A DNA stretch of 64,000 nucleotides from Auricularia sp. M13. Taxonomy: Eukaryota; Basidiomycota; Agaricomycetes; Auriculariales; Auriculariaceae. The stretch is from contig CM073195.1 of NCBI GenBank assembly GCA_037042915.1, positions 496,001 through 560,000 on the forward strand. Reading direction: 5' to 3'. The position numbers and the translations under genes were made by a program. Of this stretch, positions 9,032-18,717 are shown piece after piece. Under the pieces are notes generated by a model. It was given only the letters and a program-made list of their open reading frames with translations. It had not been told where the DNA came from and searched no databases. The first letter of the stretch is position 1. Each line of letters opens with the position of its first letter.

Positions 9032-12000
9032 TTACACATCATCCTCAACAATACCAAGAATATCGTCGTCTTTTGCTACTGCATTGAGTACGATGGAGAA
9101 TTTGGCAGCAGCACTTGTCGGTTGCGGTTGACCTGCTGCGTCATCCCCCTCGTCGTCGCTATCTTCTACAATCAGGTCAAGCTCAGTGCGTGACGACGGG
9201 CCGGCATCGCGCATGAGTAGGCCATTTCGCATTGCGGACTTGAGCACTTGGAGGGCCTCGACAGCGTCACCTTTCAGAAGGCTACGCTGATCGGTCATCG
9301 TGAGACCACCACTCGAGAATGCACGTTCGGCAGACACAGAGGTCGCCATTGCAGGAAGAATATCAGCTGCAATTGCAGCCCATGTTGGCCACTGCGACTC
9401 ATTGATCTAGTGAGCTGTCAGTTATATCTCTCGCCGAAATGATAGATAGATACTCACGCCCCAAAACTGGACAAGTGAAACACCGTTGGTCAGCGTATGA
9501 GTGCTGTTCAGATATGAGTCGTATTCCTGGCGATAGGGCTCAGTCTGGACGGCAGCAGTCGGAGCTGCTGTTGTAGCCTCCATGTCGGCGAACATAGCCT
9601 CGAGGTCGTTAGCAGGAGCAGCCGATTGGTTGTTGGATAAGCCTTTCGCAGACTGGGAACCGTGGAGATGCTCAAACGTGGCCTTGAAGTAAGCCTCCAT
9701 ACGTCTCTCGAGGATAGACGCTCTGTCGCCCCAGATCAGGCGGAATGTTGGGCCCAACCTGAAACAAGGATGGAGTACCATTGAAACAAAGTATGGCAAA
9801 ACCAGGGAGAGAGAGAGAGAGATATTCTTCATTTTTAGACAGCGTAAGCAGGCTACAAATACAGAGCCAAGACGCTGTGGAGTGCACAGAAGACACATCC
9901 AAATGGTGAACAGGGGGCGAGCAGGGGGGAGGTCTAAACAGGGTTGAAGAGGGATCAAGTGCACACAGGTGTGAAGTCAGGGGGTCGACAAGAAGGTTCA
10001 CAGCAAGCATAGGGAGGGGGGTATAGGGGCATAGAGACCATGAAACAGAATACGCACTCAGGGGGAAAGCAAATCAAGTCACATCCATGGCAGTGGCCAC
10101 CTGGCCACCACCAGATGCCCTCCTAGTTCTCCTGGGACCACCAGCACGGCGAGTCCAGACGCGGCAAGCTGAGTCGCACATCGCGTGGGACCCAGCACAG
10201 TAGGGGCAGCGCAAGACAGTGGCAAAACCAGGAAAGCGCGCTCCTTCAGCGACTCGATGTAACCGCGAAGTTTGGCGATGGCTGGTCGCAGTGCTGCATG
10301 AAATTCGGCGTACTTTATGTCTGCGGCACGACGTTCCCAGGATGCAAGGAGGAGACAAAGAGCTGGGAGTGCGTTATAAAGTGTTGGGTACTGCTCTGCT
10401 GAGAATGCCTGCTGCGACGCATCTGGGAGCGCTAACAGCTCGTCAAAAAGGCGGACATTGTCCCAATCCGAGGAGGTAAGGGCCAGATTGTTGAGAGTGG
10501 TGCGCTTTGCCAAGGACCTCTCGCGACGACCAAGCTCATTGATGAGTTGATCAACGTCCGTAGCAAGCTCAAGTGCACGAGCAACCATGACTTTGGTAGA
10601 AGACCAGCGTATCGCAAGATCACGAAGAAGATTGCGAGCAACACCGCGAGAAGATTGGATGTCGTGGAACATGGCCTTTCGGATGGAGGACTGCCGCTGC
10701 AGAACGGAAACGTTTCGCACCATGGTAGTCTCTGCGCGCAGACCCGGTGAGCGATTCTTTTTGTCTTCGCGGGCGTCAATAAAAGCGCGAGTTGGAAGGT
10801 GGATAGTATGAGCGAGGCAGTTGAGGCGATGTTCCTGGGCTACCCAATCATCAATTTGGACAGCCCGGAACTGGCTCTCGAGCTCCTCGAGCATCACGTC
10901 GTTCACCTGAAGGTTGTCGCCAGTGCAGTAGCCGAATTTGCGCTCGATCCCAAGCCGCTCCAAAACCTTGAACAGTGCCTGCCCAAGCCGCTTCCCAGTA
11001 TGAGAGTACCGGATGTGCGTGTAGGCAAGGAGATCTGACTTCATTTCCCAAACGCCAGGAGACGATCGTTCAATCCAATGGCCAGTAACCCCAAAGTAGC
11101 CGTCCTGAGAGTCTGATGACCAGCAGTCTGCAGTCGAAGAGATACGCCCAGCAACCAATGATCCAGCAAAATATTTGCGCATCTCCTTGAAGTGGTCATC
11201 TGCTGCCGTGATGACACGCTGCCGCTGCACCTTCCGAGAGGGGATCTCCGGCTCGGATTTCGAATGATAGGCCGCCATGATGAGGTCGTAAAAGGTCTCG
11301 TGTTCAACCACAACAAATGCCTGGTCTGTAGCGGCAACGAAGCGTGTGCATGCCACATCAAGCGGAAGAATGCGGCAGGTGGCCGGTCGCGGCTTCAGGT
11401 GTCCATCGAGCACTGTCTGAGACGGCTGAGACGCAGTTAAAGCGGTGGCAGCTTCACGTTTGTGGGTCTGGATGTCTGGAGCGAGCTTCGAGAGGAAGTT
11501 GTTCTTTTTGCACCACTTCAAATAGTCACCCTGTGGGGCGTGAGTAATTTGTTGTGCGGAAAAGCCGGGCTATGCGTACACGATGGTGAGAATTCAGGTG
11601 CCGCCGAAGTGACGTTCCATTTGGTGAATGATCAGTCTTAGACACCCGTGCTGCTCTGTTTGAATTGTCAGTGCATAGTAAATTTTGAAGACGCAAAAAC
11701 TCACTTGCAGATCTTGCAAGTGCGCCACTTCCACTTGCCGTCATCCCCCTTCTCCTTTCGTGAGAAGAACTCGTCAATGTCGGCGGTCTTTCCGAGTTCT
11801 GCGTCGCTATCGTCGTCGGAAACAGCAGTGATATGATTGAGGTCCTTCAGATGGCCGCGTTCATCGATCTCATGAGGGTCTGCACGATCTGGTTCTAGCC
11901 AATGTGAGACTCTATAGCTTCGGAGCAGAATACGAAAGCACGTACTCTTGGCTGGCTTCTTCTTGCCAGTGCCCTTGGGCTTTGCAGTTGACTTCTTACG

Positions 12001-12253
12001 CGGTGGCTCGTTGTCGCTATCATCACTCGCAACCTCGAGTGCACCTGCAAGCAGGTCAATTACAGACGCACTGTCAGGAAGACCTCGAACTACTGTATGT
12101 ACGTTTCTGTGCAGTTGACTTTGCCCTCGTGGGCTGTTCACCGTCTGAATTGTCATCGCTGATCTCGATAGCCATGGACCCAAGATCTGGAATAGGCACC
12201 TGGAGCAGGGCATCCGAAGGCGGAGCAGCAGAAGTATCAGAAGCTGCCTCCAT
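9032..12253 (-). CDS. hAT transposase, multi-exon
   Basis: Probable start ATG at 12,253. Exons in order on the minus strand: an acidic N-terminus; a BED zinc finger split by an intron (CKICK near 11,703, then NGTSLRRHLNSHH near 11,590); a 480-codon frame at 10,079-11,521 with the RNase H-fold core (TADCWSSDSQDGYFG with catalytic Asp, CTGDNLQVNDVM with the second Asp); LHPCFRLGP near 9,770; and the C-terminal dimerisation domain (SQWPTWAAIAADILPA and TSVSAERAFSSGG, ending at 9,032). The protein cuts and rejoins the hAT termini. I found no stop that splicing could not remove, so it may be functional, but exon junctions after 10,080 are not resolved. A GA-dinucleotide run sits near 9,810 in a non-coding part. 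Confidence 0.85.
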
Positions 12254-12439
12254 CGTTGTATGAGGCCACAAGAGAGAGACGTGGGACATAATCTCTGTGT
12301 CGGGCGGCCATATATATACTATTCTGAACGTGGTGCAGTCTCTTATGAAATGTGGCTCGGACGCGTGGTGCAGCCCGGGTGAATCCCAAGCGTGGTACAT
12401 CAAAGCTGCGAGGTGCATCAAATTACACATATACTGCTG
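12254..12439. promoter_or_regulatory. Upstream region of the hAT transposase
   Basis: Short non-coding interval between the transposase start and the right subterminal repeats. A TATATATA stretch lies near 12,310, about 60 bp upstream of the start codon, and is a plausible TATA element for the minus-strand transposase gene. Confidence 0.4.
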
Positions 12440-12595
12440 GGCAGCCTCGGGCTTCAGGGCTGGGCTTGGGCTTTAAAGGAGTGAGCCCAAGCCCTGGGCC
12501 GCCGAAAGCCCTGCTGCAGGGCCTGTTAGGGCTCGGGCTTCCCAGGGCTGGGCAGGTACGGGCTTGGGCTTTAGGCCCGAGCCCGCACATCCCTA
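12440..12595. repeat. hAT right subterminal repeat block and terminal inverted repeat
   Basis: Dense copies of GGGCTTGGGC-like words end in the 21-bp inverted terminal repeat at 12,575-12,595 and then the 8-bp duplication at 12,596-12,603. Confidence 0.85.
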
Positions 12596-13139
12596 CCTCC
12601 GAGACGCCGTGTGCAATGACGTTACACTTCTCCTTCTCCAGGACCGGGCCCCATTCAGATTGGAGACCGACACATCGGACTATGCGGCAGGAGGAGTCCT
12701 CCACCAGGTCATCGAAGGGAAGCTACGCCCGCTCGGGTTCTTCAGCAAGAGCTTCAGTCCGGCCGAGCGTAATTACAAGATCTACGACAAGGAGATGCTC
12801 GCGATGATGCTTTGCCTCGAACATTGGCGCCACTTCCTCAAAGGCGCCCCGCAGTTCCAGATATGGACCGACCATCGGAAGCTGCAGTACTTCTGCGAGC
12901 CGCAAAAGCTCAACCGTCGGCAAGCCCGCTGGCTCACCGAGCTCTCCGAGTACGACTTTACGCTGCACCACCGGCCAGGCAAGACTAACGTCATCGCCGA
13001 CGAGCTGAGCCGGAATATGCCTAATGAGGGGGCAGAAGACAACGCCGACGTTGTCCTCCTGCAACCGGACCATTTTCGTCAACTCGCCGAGGAGCACAAC
13101 GGACTGTTGGACGTGATCATTCGGCAACTAGGACTCTGA
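12596..13139 (+). pseudogene. Gypsy pol, RNase H part
   Basis: This frame continues the reverse transcriptase after the hAT is removed. It encodes a gypsy RNase H: FRLETDTSDYAAGGVL (first catalytic Asp), YDKEMLAMML (Glu), WTDHRKLQYF (Asp) and NVIADELSR. A TGA at 13,137-13,139 ends it, but the same frame continues directly into the integrase, so the stop is a single nonsense change in an otherwise continuous pol. Confidence 0.92.
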
Positions 13140-14730
13140 GACGAGGACCATATCCTGGCCGAGGTTCGCAAGTACGCCAACGAACACGACGAAGCAGTCA
13201 AGAAGGGCCTGCTTGCGTACCCGCAGGACTTCGTGGAGACGAATGGCGTCGTCGAGTACAAAGGCCGAGTCTACATCCCGCGTAACCACCGACTACGGGA
13301 ACACATCGTCAGCGCATTTCACGACACGCCGATAGCAGGGCACCCGGGCAGGTACAAGACTTTGGAGCTCCTTAACCGGTACTACTGGTTCCCCGGCATG
13401 ACCGCGTACGTTGCGCGTTACGTCCGCGAATGTGACGTCTGCCAACGCTCCAAACCGAGGCATGGACCCCTGGCAGGACCCCTACACCCCAACGAGGCGC
13501 CGAGTGCTCCGTGGGAGGTCGTTTCAGCCGACCTCATCGGACCGTTGCCCGGGTCGTTCGGCTTCAACGCGGTCTTCGTCGTGACCGACTGCCACAGCAA
13601 GATGGTCATCCTCTGCCCAACGCATGTTACGGTGACGTCGGAGGGTATAGCACGCTTGTACCGCGACTTCATCTTCAAGCGGTTCAGCCTGTTCAAGAAG
13701 CTCATCAGCGACCGCGGCCCGCAGTTCGTGTCTGGATTCGCGAACGAGCTCTACAAGCTCCTCAGTATTGAGGCAAACCCGTCCACCGCGTATCACCCGC
13801 AGACCGACGGACAGACCGAGCGAGAGAACGCGGAGATCGAGAAGTACCTTCGCGCATGGACCAACGCCAGGCAGGATGACTGGGACGATTGGCTGGCTAT
13901 GGCTGAGTTCGCCATCAACAACCGCGCGTCCGAGGCGATGGGGACGTCTCCGTTCTTCCTTAATCACGGTCGCCACCCACGTATGGGCGTGGAACCCCGC
14001 CGAGCGGTCACCAACGAGTCGGCCGCCCACCCAGCGGATGGAAAAGACCTGGGAGGAGGCCAAATCCGCGCTCACCAAGGCCGCCGCGTCCATGAAGACA
14101 CAGTACGACCGACGCCGAGGTGCTTCGCGACAATACAAGGTCAGCAACAAGGTGTGGCTCGAGGCAACCAACCTCAAGCTCGCGGTCTCGTCCAAGAAAC
14201 TGGCCGAACGGCGCTTCGGTCCGTTCAAAATCCTCGAGCGTGTGGGTCATTCCGCCTTCAAACTGGAGCTACCGGAGGCATGGAAGAATCTGCATCCCGT
14301 CTTCCACGAGAGCCTCCTCTCGCCGTACGTCGCGCCGTACGCCTTGCATCAACGTCGCCCAGCCCCACCGGCGCCGACCATCGTGGACGATCACGAGGAG
14401 TACGAAGTGGAGGAGATCCTGGATTCCAAGAAACTCGGACGAGGCGTTGTCTACCTGGTCAAATGGGCCGGCTACGGGCGCGAGCACAACTCCTGGGTCC
14501 CCAAGGGAAACCTCGGCAACGCGATTGGCGCCATCGAAGACTTCGTCCGCCGCAACCCGGGTAAACCCCAGAACATCCACTCCCTCGTCTTCGACCGTGC
14601 CATATCCCCTCTAACTTCTTCGAACGCCGCCATACCACCGGGATCGACTTCAACATCCCTGACCCGGTCACCGCGGCTCGCCGGGCGCGGGCCCTTGGCA
14701 CGGCGCTCGTTCGGTCCTAGTAGGGGGGTT
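13140..14730 (+). pseudogene. Gypsy integrase with C-terminal chromodomain (frameshifted)
   Basis: The zinc-binding HHCC region (HDTPIAGHPGRYKT, CDVCQRSK) is followed by the DDE core (VSADLIGPL, ISDRGPQFVS, QTDGQTERENAEIEKYL). A frameshift near 14,010-14,040 moves the C-terminus to the next frame, where it continues through a GPFKILERVGHSAFKLELP segment to a chromodomain (EVEEILDSKK, VYLVKWAGYG, NSWVP) at about 14,400-14,550. Chromodomains in this position direct integration to marked heterochromatin. Stop and frameshift make this copy defective. Confidence 0.92.
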
Positions 14731-14731
14731 A
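14720..14731 (+). other. Polypurine tract of the gypsy element
   Basis: A purine run ending GTAGGGGGGTTA lies immediately before the TGTTAG start of the LTR, the expected plus-strand priming site. Confidence 0.75.
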
Positions 14732-15015
14732 TGTTAGGGCTCATTCGCTTTTTGCTCCTATCGCCGTTGGGTTTATCGGACCTCCCTCGCACCGACGTCA
14801 TACGGACCGAGTCATCAGACCGAGACCCGCCGGCGCATGCGTGGCCCCGGCCTGCGGTCAGCGGTCCGGCCGGTTCCGGACCCCCTTTATATACCGCATG
14901 CTGTCCGCTCTTTGTACGCTAGATTCGAGCTGGTTTGCCCACCGCCGATACATCTCGTCTTTCTTCCCCCACCCGCAGAGCGTCCGTTTGGCGAGTATCC
15001 TCGGTCACCGTAACA
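14732..15015 (+). repeat. Gypsy 3' LTR (284 bp)
   Basis: It begins TGTTA and ends TAACA, a perfect 5-bp terminal inverted repeat, directly after the polypurine tract. A TTTATATACC box near 14,886 is a likely promoter TATA element. The partner LTR is outside the window, so the exact end is inferred from the terminal inverted repeat. Confidence 0.8.
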
Positions 15016-15091
15016 CTAGGCGCCCCTTCTGCCATACATGCGATGCCAGTGGCTGGGCTCAAGGCGAAGGCTTCGAGGCAGCACACGCCTC

Positions 15092-16750
15092 ACACACCCT
15101 GCAACCAATCCTTATGGACGCTTTTTCGACCTATGAAAAGCCTTTTATAATCTGATGAAAATCTTTCATGTTGGTGCTCTAAATGGGTTTGAAAATGCAG
15201 GCTTTTGACTGCATTTTGGGGAATTCAAAAGGATGGCAAAATGCGCCCACAATGTAGCAAATACAGCTCAAAGAGCCAGCTTTTAGGCCGCCTTTTGAGT
15301 GTCTTCTCAAGACACAAAACATATCTAAAAAGCAGGCTTTTCAAGGTCTTTTCCCCGCATGTTGGATGCCTTTTCTCCGGTCAGCTGAATCACCCGGAAT
15401 CAACAGAATCAGCCGGAATCAACTGAATCAAACCTGAGTCAACTGAATCGGGCCTGAGTCACCAACTCAAGAGTTTGAGGTGAATCATCTATCAAGGATG
15501 CCGATTCACAGAAGCTTGTCCTGAAGGTATCATGTGTTCAGCAGTAGGTGCCGAGGAATGAGGTGAATGGTGTCACTTCGCTCTCCCACAGCTGCTGCAG
15601 TGTTGAGCAGGTGCCACAGCAGGTGCCACAGATGGCACCTACGGAGAGGAGAACTCAGGATTCACCGGAGATTTGCGCGGGGATCAAGGTCTGCCAGCGA
15701 TTTAGAATCTCCCGACATGTGTTCTGAGCCATTTGCCATCCTGAAACCACTGTCACATGGCAAATACTCCTTTGAACCATAGCATTCAAAAAGCGAACCA
15801 GTGGCACCAGCACCAATTCGGAAATTGAGTGAGCTGAACCGAATTTGCGCCCGGTGCCACAGGTTCGCTTTTTGAATAACATGGTTCGGAGGAGAATTTG
15901 CCACATGACATTGGTTTCGCGAAGCCGAACGACTCAGAACTCACGTCGGGAGATCCAAAAATCGCCCACGGACCCTGTTCACCTCCCCGAATCGCCGAAT
16001 TGCTGCGGGTGCCACTGGTTTGCTTTTTGAATAACACGGTTCGGAGGAGAATTTGCCACGTGACAGTGGTTTTGCGAAGCCGCACGACTCAGAACTCACA
16101 ATGGGAGATACAAAATTGTCTGCTCAGCCTCATACTAGCGATAGACAAAGTGACCGGTGATTGCTGAGTCCCCCATTCCGTAGGTGCCGTCTGGGTTATT
16201 TGCTGTGGCACCAGCTCAACAATGCAGCAGCCGTTGACGAGCGAAGTAATACCATCCAACTCATTCCTCGGCACCTACTGCTAAACACATGATACCTTCA
16301 GGACAAGCTTATGTGCATCGGCATCCTTGATAGAGGATTCAACTCAAACTCTTGAGTTGGTTGACTCAGGCCCGATTCAGTTGACTCAGGTTTGATTCAG
16401 TTGATTCTGGCTGATTCAGTTGATTCCCACTGATTCAGCTGATTCCGGCTGATTCAGCTGATCGGAGAAAAGGCATCGAACATGTGGGTAAAAGACCTTG
16501 AAAAGCCTGCTTTTTAGATATGTTTTGTGTCTTGAGAAGGCACTCAAAAGGCGGCCTAAAAGCTGGCTCTTTGAGCTGTATTTGCTACATTGTGGGCGCA
16601 TTTTGCCATCCTTTTGAATTCCCCAAAATGCAGTCAAAAGCCTGCATTTTCAAACCCATTTAGAGCACCAACATGAAAGATTTTCATCAGATTATAAAAG
16701 GCTTTTCATAGGTCGAAAAAGCGTCCATAAGGATTGGTTGCAGGGTGTGT
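15092..16750. mobile_element. Fold-back (long-TIR) non-autonomous element
   Basis: Two long inverted arms, about 15,092-15,680 and 16,150-16,750, are complementary over roughly 580-600 bp with small differences. Both outer ends read ACACACCCTGCAACC in their own orientation. The arms contain degenerate tandem GATTCAGTT/GAATCAACT units. No transposase or other protein is encoded. I found no clear target duplication at these edges; weaker similarity (CGAGGCA) continues slightly outward, so the true ends may lie up to 25 bp further out. Long-armed elements of this kind are often derivatives of Mutator-like or other cut-and-paste transposons, but the superfamily is not determined. Confidence 0.85.
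15712..16115. repeat. Three copies of a ~100-bp repeat inside the fold-back core
   Basis: A unit containing CGCTTTTTGAATAACA, GAGGAGAATTTGCCAC and GACTCAGAACTCAC occurs in direct orientation at about 15,860-15,960 and 16,018-16,112 and, more diverged, inverted at about 15,712-15,805. The core of the element is therefore itself built from repeats. Confidence 0.8.
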
Positions 16751-18485
16751 CAGGGATGTGCGCATTGATGCCTCGGTCCGAGATTCGATGAGACAAGGGT
16801 GAGTTCACGATACCAAGACTAGGGTACATACAGCGCGGGAATGGGGTCGATCCTTTATGTAGTCCAGCCGAGATAGCAGGTCAGGACGATGTTTGGGTCC
16901 ATTGGGGTCTGGTTAGTAGGATGCCAGGCCGCGAGAAGGTCGCCTCCTATTTGTGGTCCGCTGACCGTCCGTGAGAGACGCACGGGTGCTGCAATACGTT
17001 CCGACCGTGGGAGTCAAGCACCAATGACGGTGCCACACGGTGACGCAGACGGGAGAGGGCGCAAGACACAGCGGGGGTCCGTCGGGGGTCCGAGACAGTG
17101 CTGCGGGAGTGTTGCTACTCGAGCATGAGCATCAATGCAGGAGCAGGGCCAGGTTGCACGTTAGCGGCAGCCCAGGAGTTGATGGAGCGCTGTGGCGGTC
17201 ACACAAGAGTGCGATGGCAGCTAGCATGACGCGGGCATGCAGGAGCACGAGGGCAGCCGTTCGCGTGGAGTGGGCACATCAGTAGCGGCTGGCATCGAGA
17301 GGGCACTGCAACGGGAGCGCGACAGCAGATGGGCAGAGTGAGTTGGTGTGCGACGCGAGGCTTGCCGCTGGCGGACGCGGGTGCGTCGGCAGCAGCCCCT
17401 ATGGTGGGAGCATTACAGCACGCGCGAGAACGAGAACGTCGCGTTAGGATCCTAGCCCAGTGACGAAAATGCTGGCGAGTGCGGTCGTCTGGGCCCGGGG
17501 TGTGGGTAGGAGCGGTGAAGTGTGTTGGCAGCGACAGCCTGTGTTGGGAGAGCGCAAGAGCGGGTACGCGAGAGTGCGAGTGCAGCCGACAGCGGAACAA
17601 TGTCCTCATGCGATGAGAACAAGTCGGTTTGCGATTAGAGACACGGATAGCCATTTCGTATGTGCTCATCCAGCGCTGGCATTGGGAAGTATTTTGAGCT
17701 GCAGAGGCCCCCGGAAAATTCCCATATAGGTCCCATGTAAACAGGACCGAAAATTGGGCCTCCCAAAGCTCTTTCTTCCATCTAAATGGGACCGAGAACC
17801 GATATTTTCAGGGCCATGTCCCATCTAAACAGGACCGAGATGAGGCGTCGGATGGCCTGATGAACAGGTCACTTGATGAGCCTGAAGCATTCTGCCGGAT
17901 AGTTTTGTGTTCAAATCACACTGAAAGGTTTTATTTTGCTTCTCCTGCTGGTTTTAAGTCCTGAGAGACATTATTCCACCCATTTTTAGTTTAGACAACG
18001 ATGGGGGCTGTTGCCGCGGAGGTGAATTGTTCTGAGCCTCCAGGTAAATGGGACTGAATCTGACCCCCATTGCAGCTTATAAACGGGACCAAAAAAGGTC
18101 GAGCACCGGATGGGACATGTATGAACATTTTCCGGGGGCCTAGCTGCAGTCAATCTGGCAAAAAGCAGAAAGGGGCGGCAGACAGTGCTGGGGGGCGAGG
18201 GCCACACACCATGTTGAACTTGGGTGCTGACAGGCCATGGAGCGTGGTCGGTTGAGGCAGGCGTTGAGCCTGGTTGACACGCATCTGACTTGGAAGGTCT
18301 ACTGTAAGTGCAAGAAGCAGGCAATGAGGAACTTAGCTGCGATCAAGTCAGGGCACACACAATCCTCTGTTTAGGAAGCATGACTATAATAAAGAAACGC
18401 GCAGGACCAGACGAACCAGAGTGCTAAGCTACAGTGCATGGGCCTTGTCAGAAGCTCGAGTTACCAGGTAACCAGAGACTCCACG
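16751..18485. other. Unassigned region between fold-back element and copia
   Basis: I could not assign any gene or element. Several short frames exist but lack recognisable domains. It opens with CAGGGATGTGCG, which resembles the hAT terminus, without other support. It may be decayed transposon DNA. Confidence 0.5.
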
Positions 18486-18490
18486 GTACC
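18486..18490. repeat. Copia A target-site duplication, left copy
   Basis: GTACC just outside the LTR, repeated at 28,835-28,839 beyond the other LTR. A 5-bp duplication is standard for LTR retrotransposons. Confidence 0.95.
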
Positions 18491-18710
18491 TGTAGAAGTA
18501 ATGTGGGTAAGAAAACCAATGATATTCGATGTGAGAGAATCCCAGCCTTATATACACGGCAGGGCAAGTCATTGTGAGTCATTGAGAGTCATATAACTAT
18601 GGGAACATGACTGAGGCATGATACCGGGTCCGGACTTTAGTGCGGTAACTGCGCTTGGCTTGCCAGGCACCCGATGGTGAGACTCATGCTTTCATTAGCT
18701 AGTTCCTACA
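18491..18710 (-). repeat. Copia A 3' LTR (220 bp)
   Basis: TGTAG...CTACA ends in the plus-strand reading, with TTATATAC inside. On the coding strand a purine-rich GAGGGGGAG (18,711-18,719) lies immediately upstream and is the likely polypurine tract. Confidence 0.93.
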
Positions 18711-18717
18711 CTCCCCC

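Larger units (their letters stand above)
976..12595 (-). mobile_element. hAT DNA transposon, 11.6 kb, carrying a DIRS-like insertion
   Basis: The ends are perfect 21-bp inverted repeats beginning TAGGGATGTGCGGGCTCG (976-996 and 12,575-12,595), flanked by the 8-bp duplication CCTCCGAG. Inside each end lies a GC-rich block with many copies of GGGCTTGGGC or its complement (about 976-1,125 and 12,440-12,595), like the subterminal transposase-binding repeats of hAT elements. A spliced hAT transposase gene occupies 9,032-12,253 on the minus strand. The remaining 7.5 kb is a DIRS-like retrotransposon that must have entered the hAT, since the hAT ends and target duplication enclose it. Confidence 0.95.
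1..15015 (+). mobile_element. Ty3/gypsy chromovirus, 5'-truncated by window edge and split by a hAT insertion
   Basis: The left part is 1-975 and the right part 12,596-15,015; the 11.6 kb between them is another transposon. Domain order is reverse transcriptase, RNase H, integrase, chromodomain, then 3' LTR, which is the order of Ty3/gypsy chromoviruses. The coding strand is plus. The 5' LTR, gag and protease lie outside the window. Besides the insertion, the frame has one in-frame stop (13,137-13,139) and one frameshift near 14,010-14,040, so this copy is inactive. Confidence 0.95.

Noticed and set aside
9800-9830. GA-dinucleotide run
   Set aside because: A simple microsatellite in a non-coding part of the hAT, not a regulatory array.
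15365-15450. Tandem GAATCAACT/GATTCAGTT units as a possible CRISPR-like array
   Set aside because: Units are contiguous, degenerate, without spacers, mirrored in the opposite arm and in a eukaryotic genome.
16751-16762. CAGGGATGTGCG as the end of a second hAT element
   Set aside because: No partner terminus, subterminal repeats or 8-bp duplication found.
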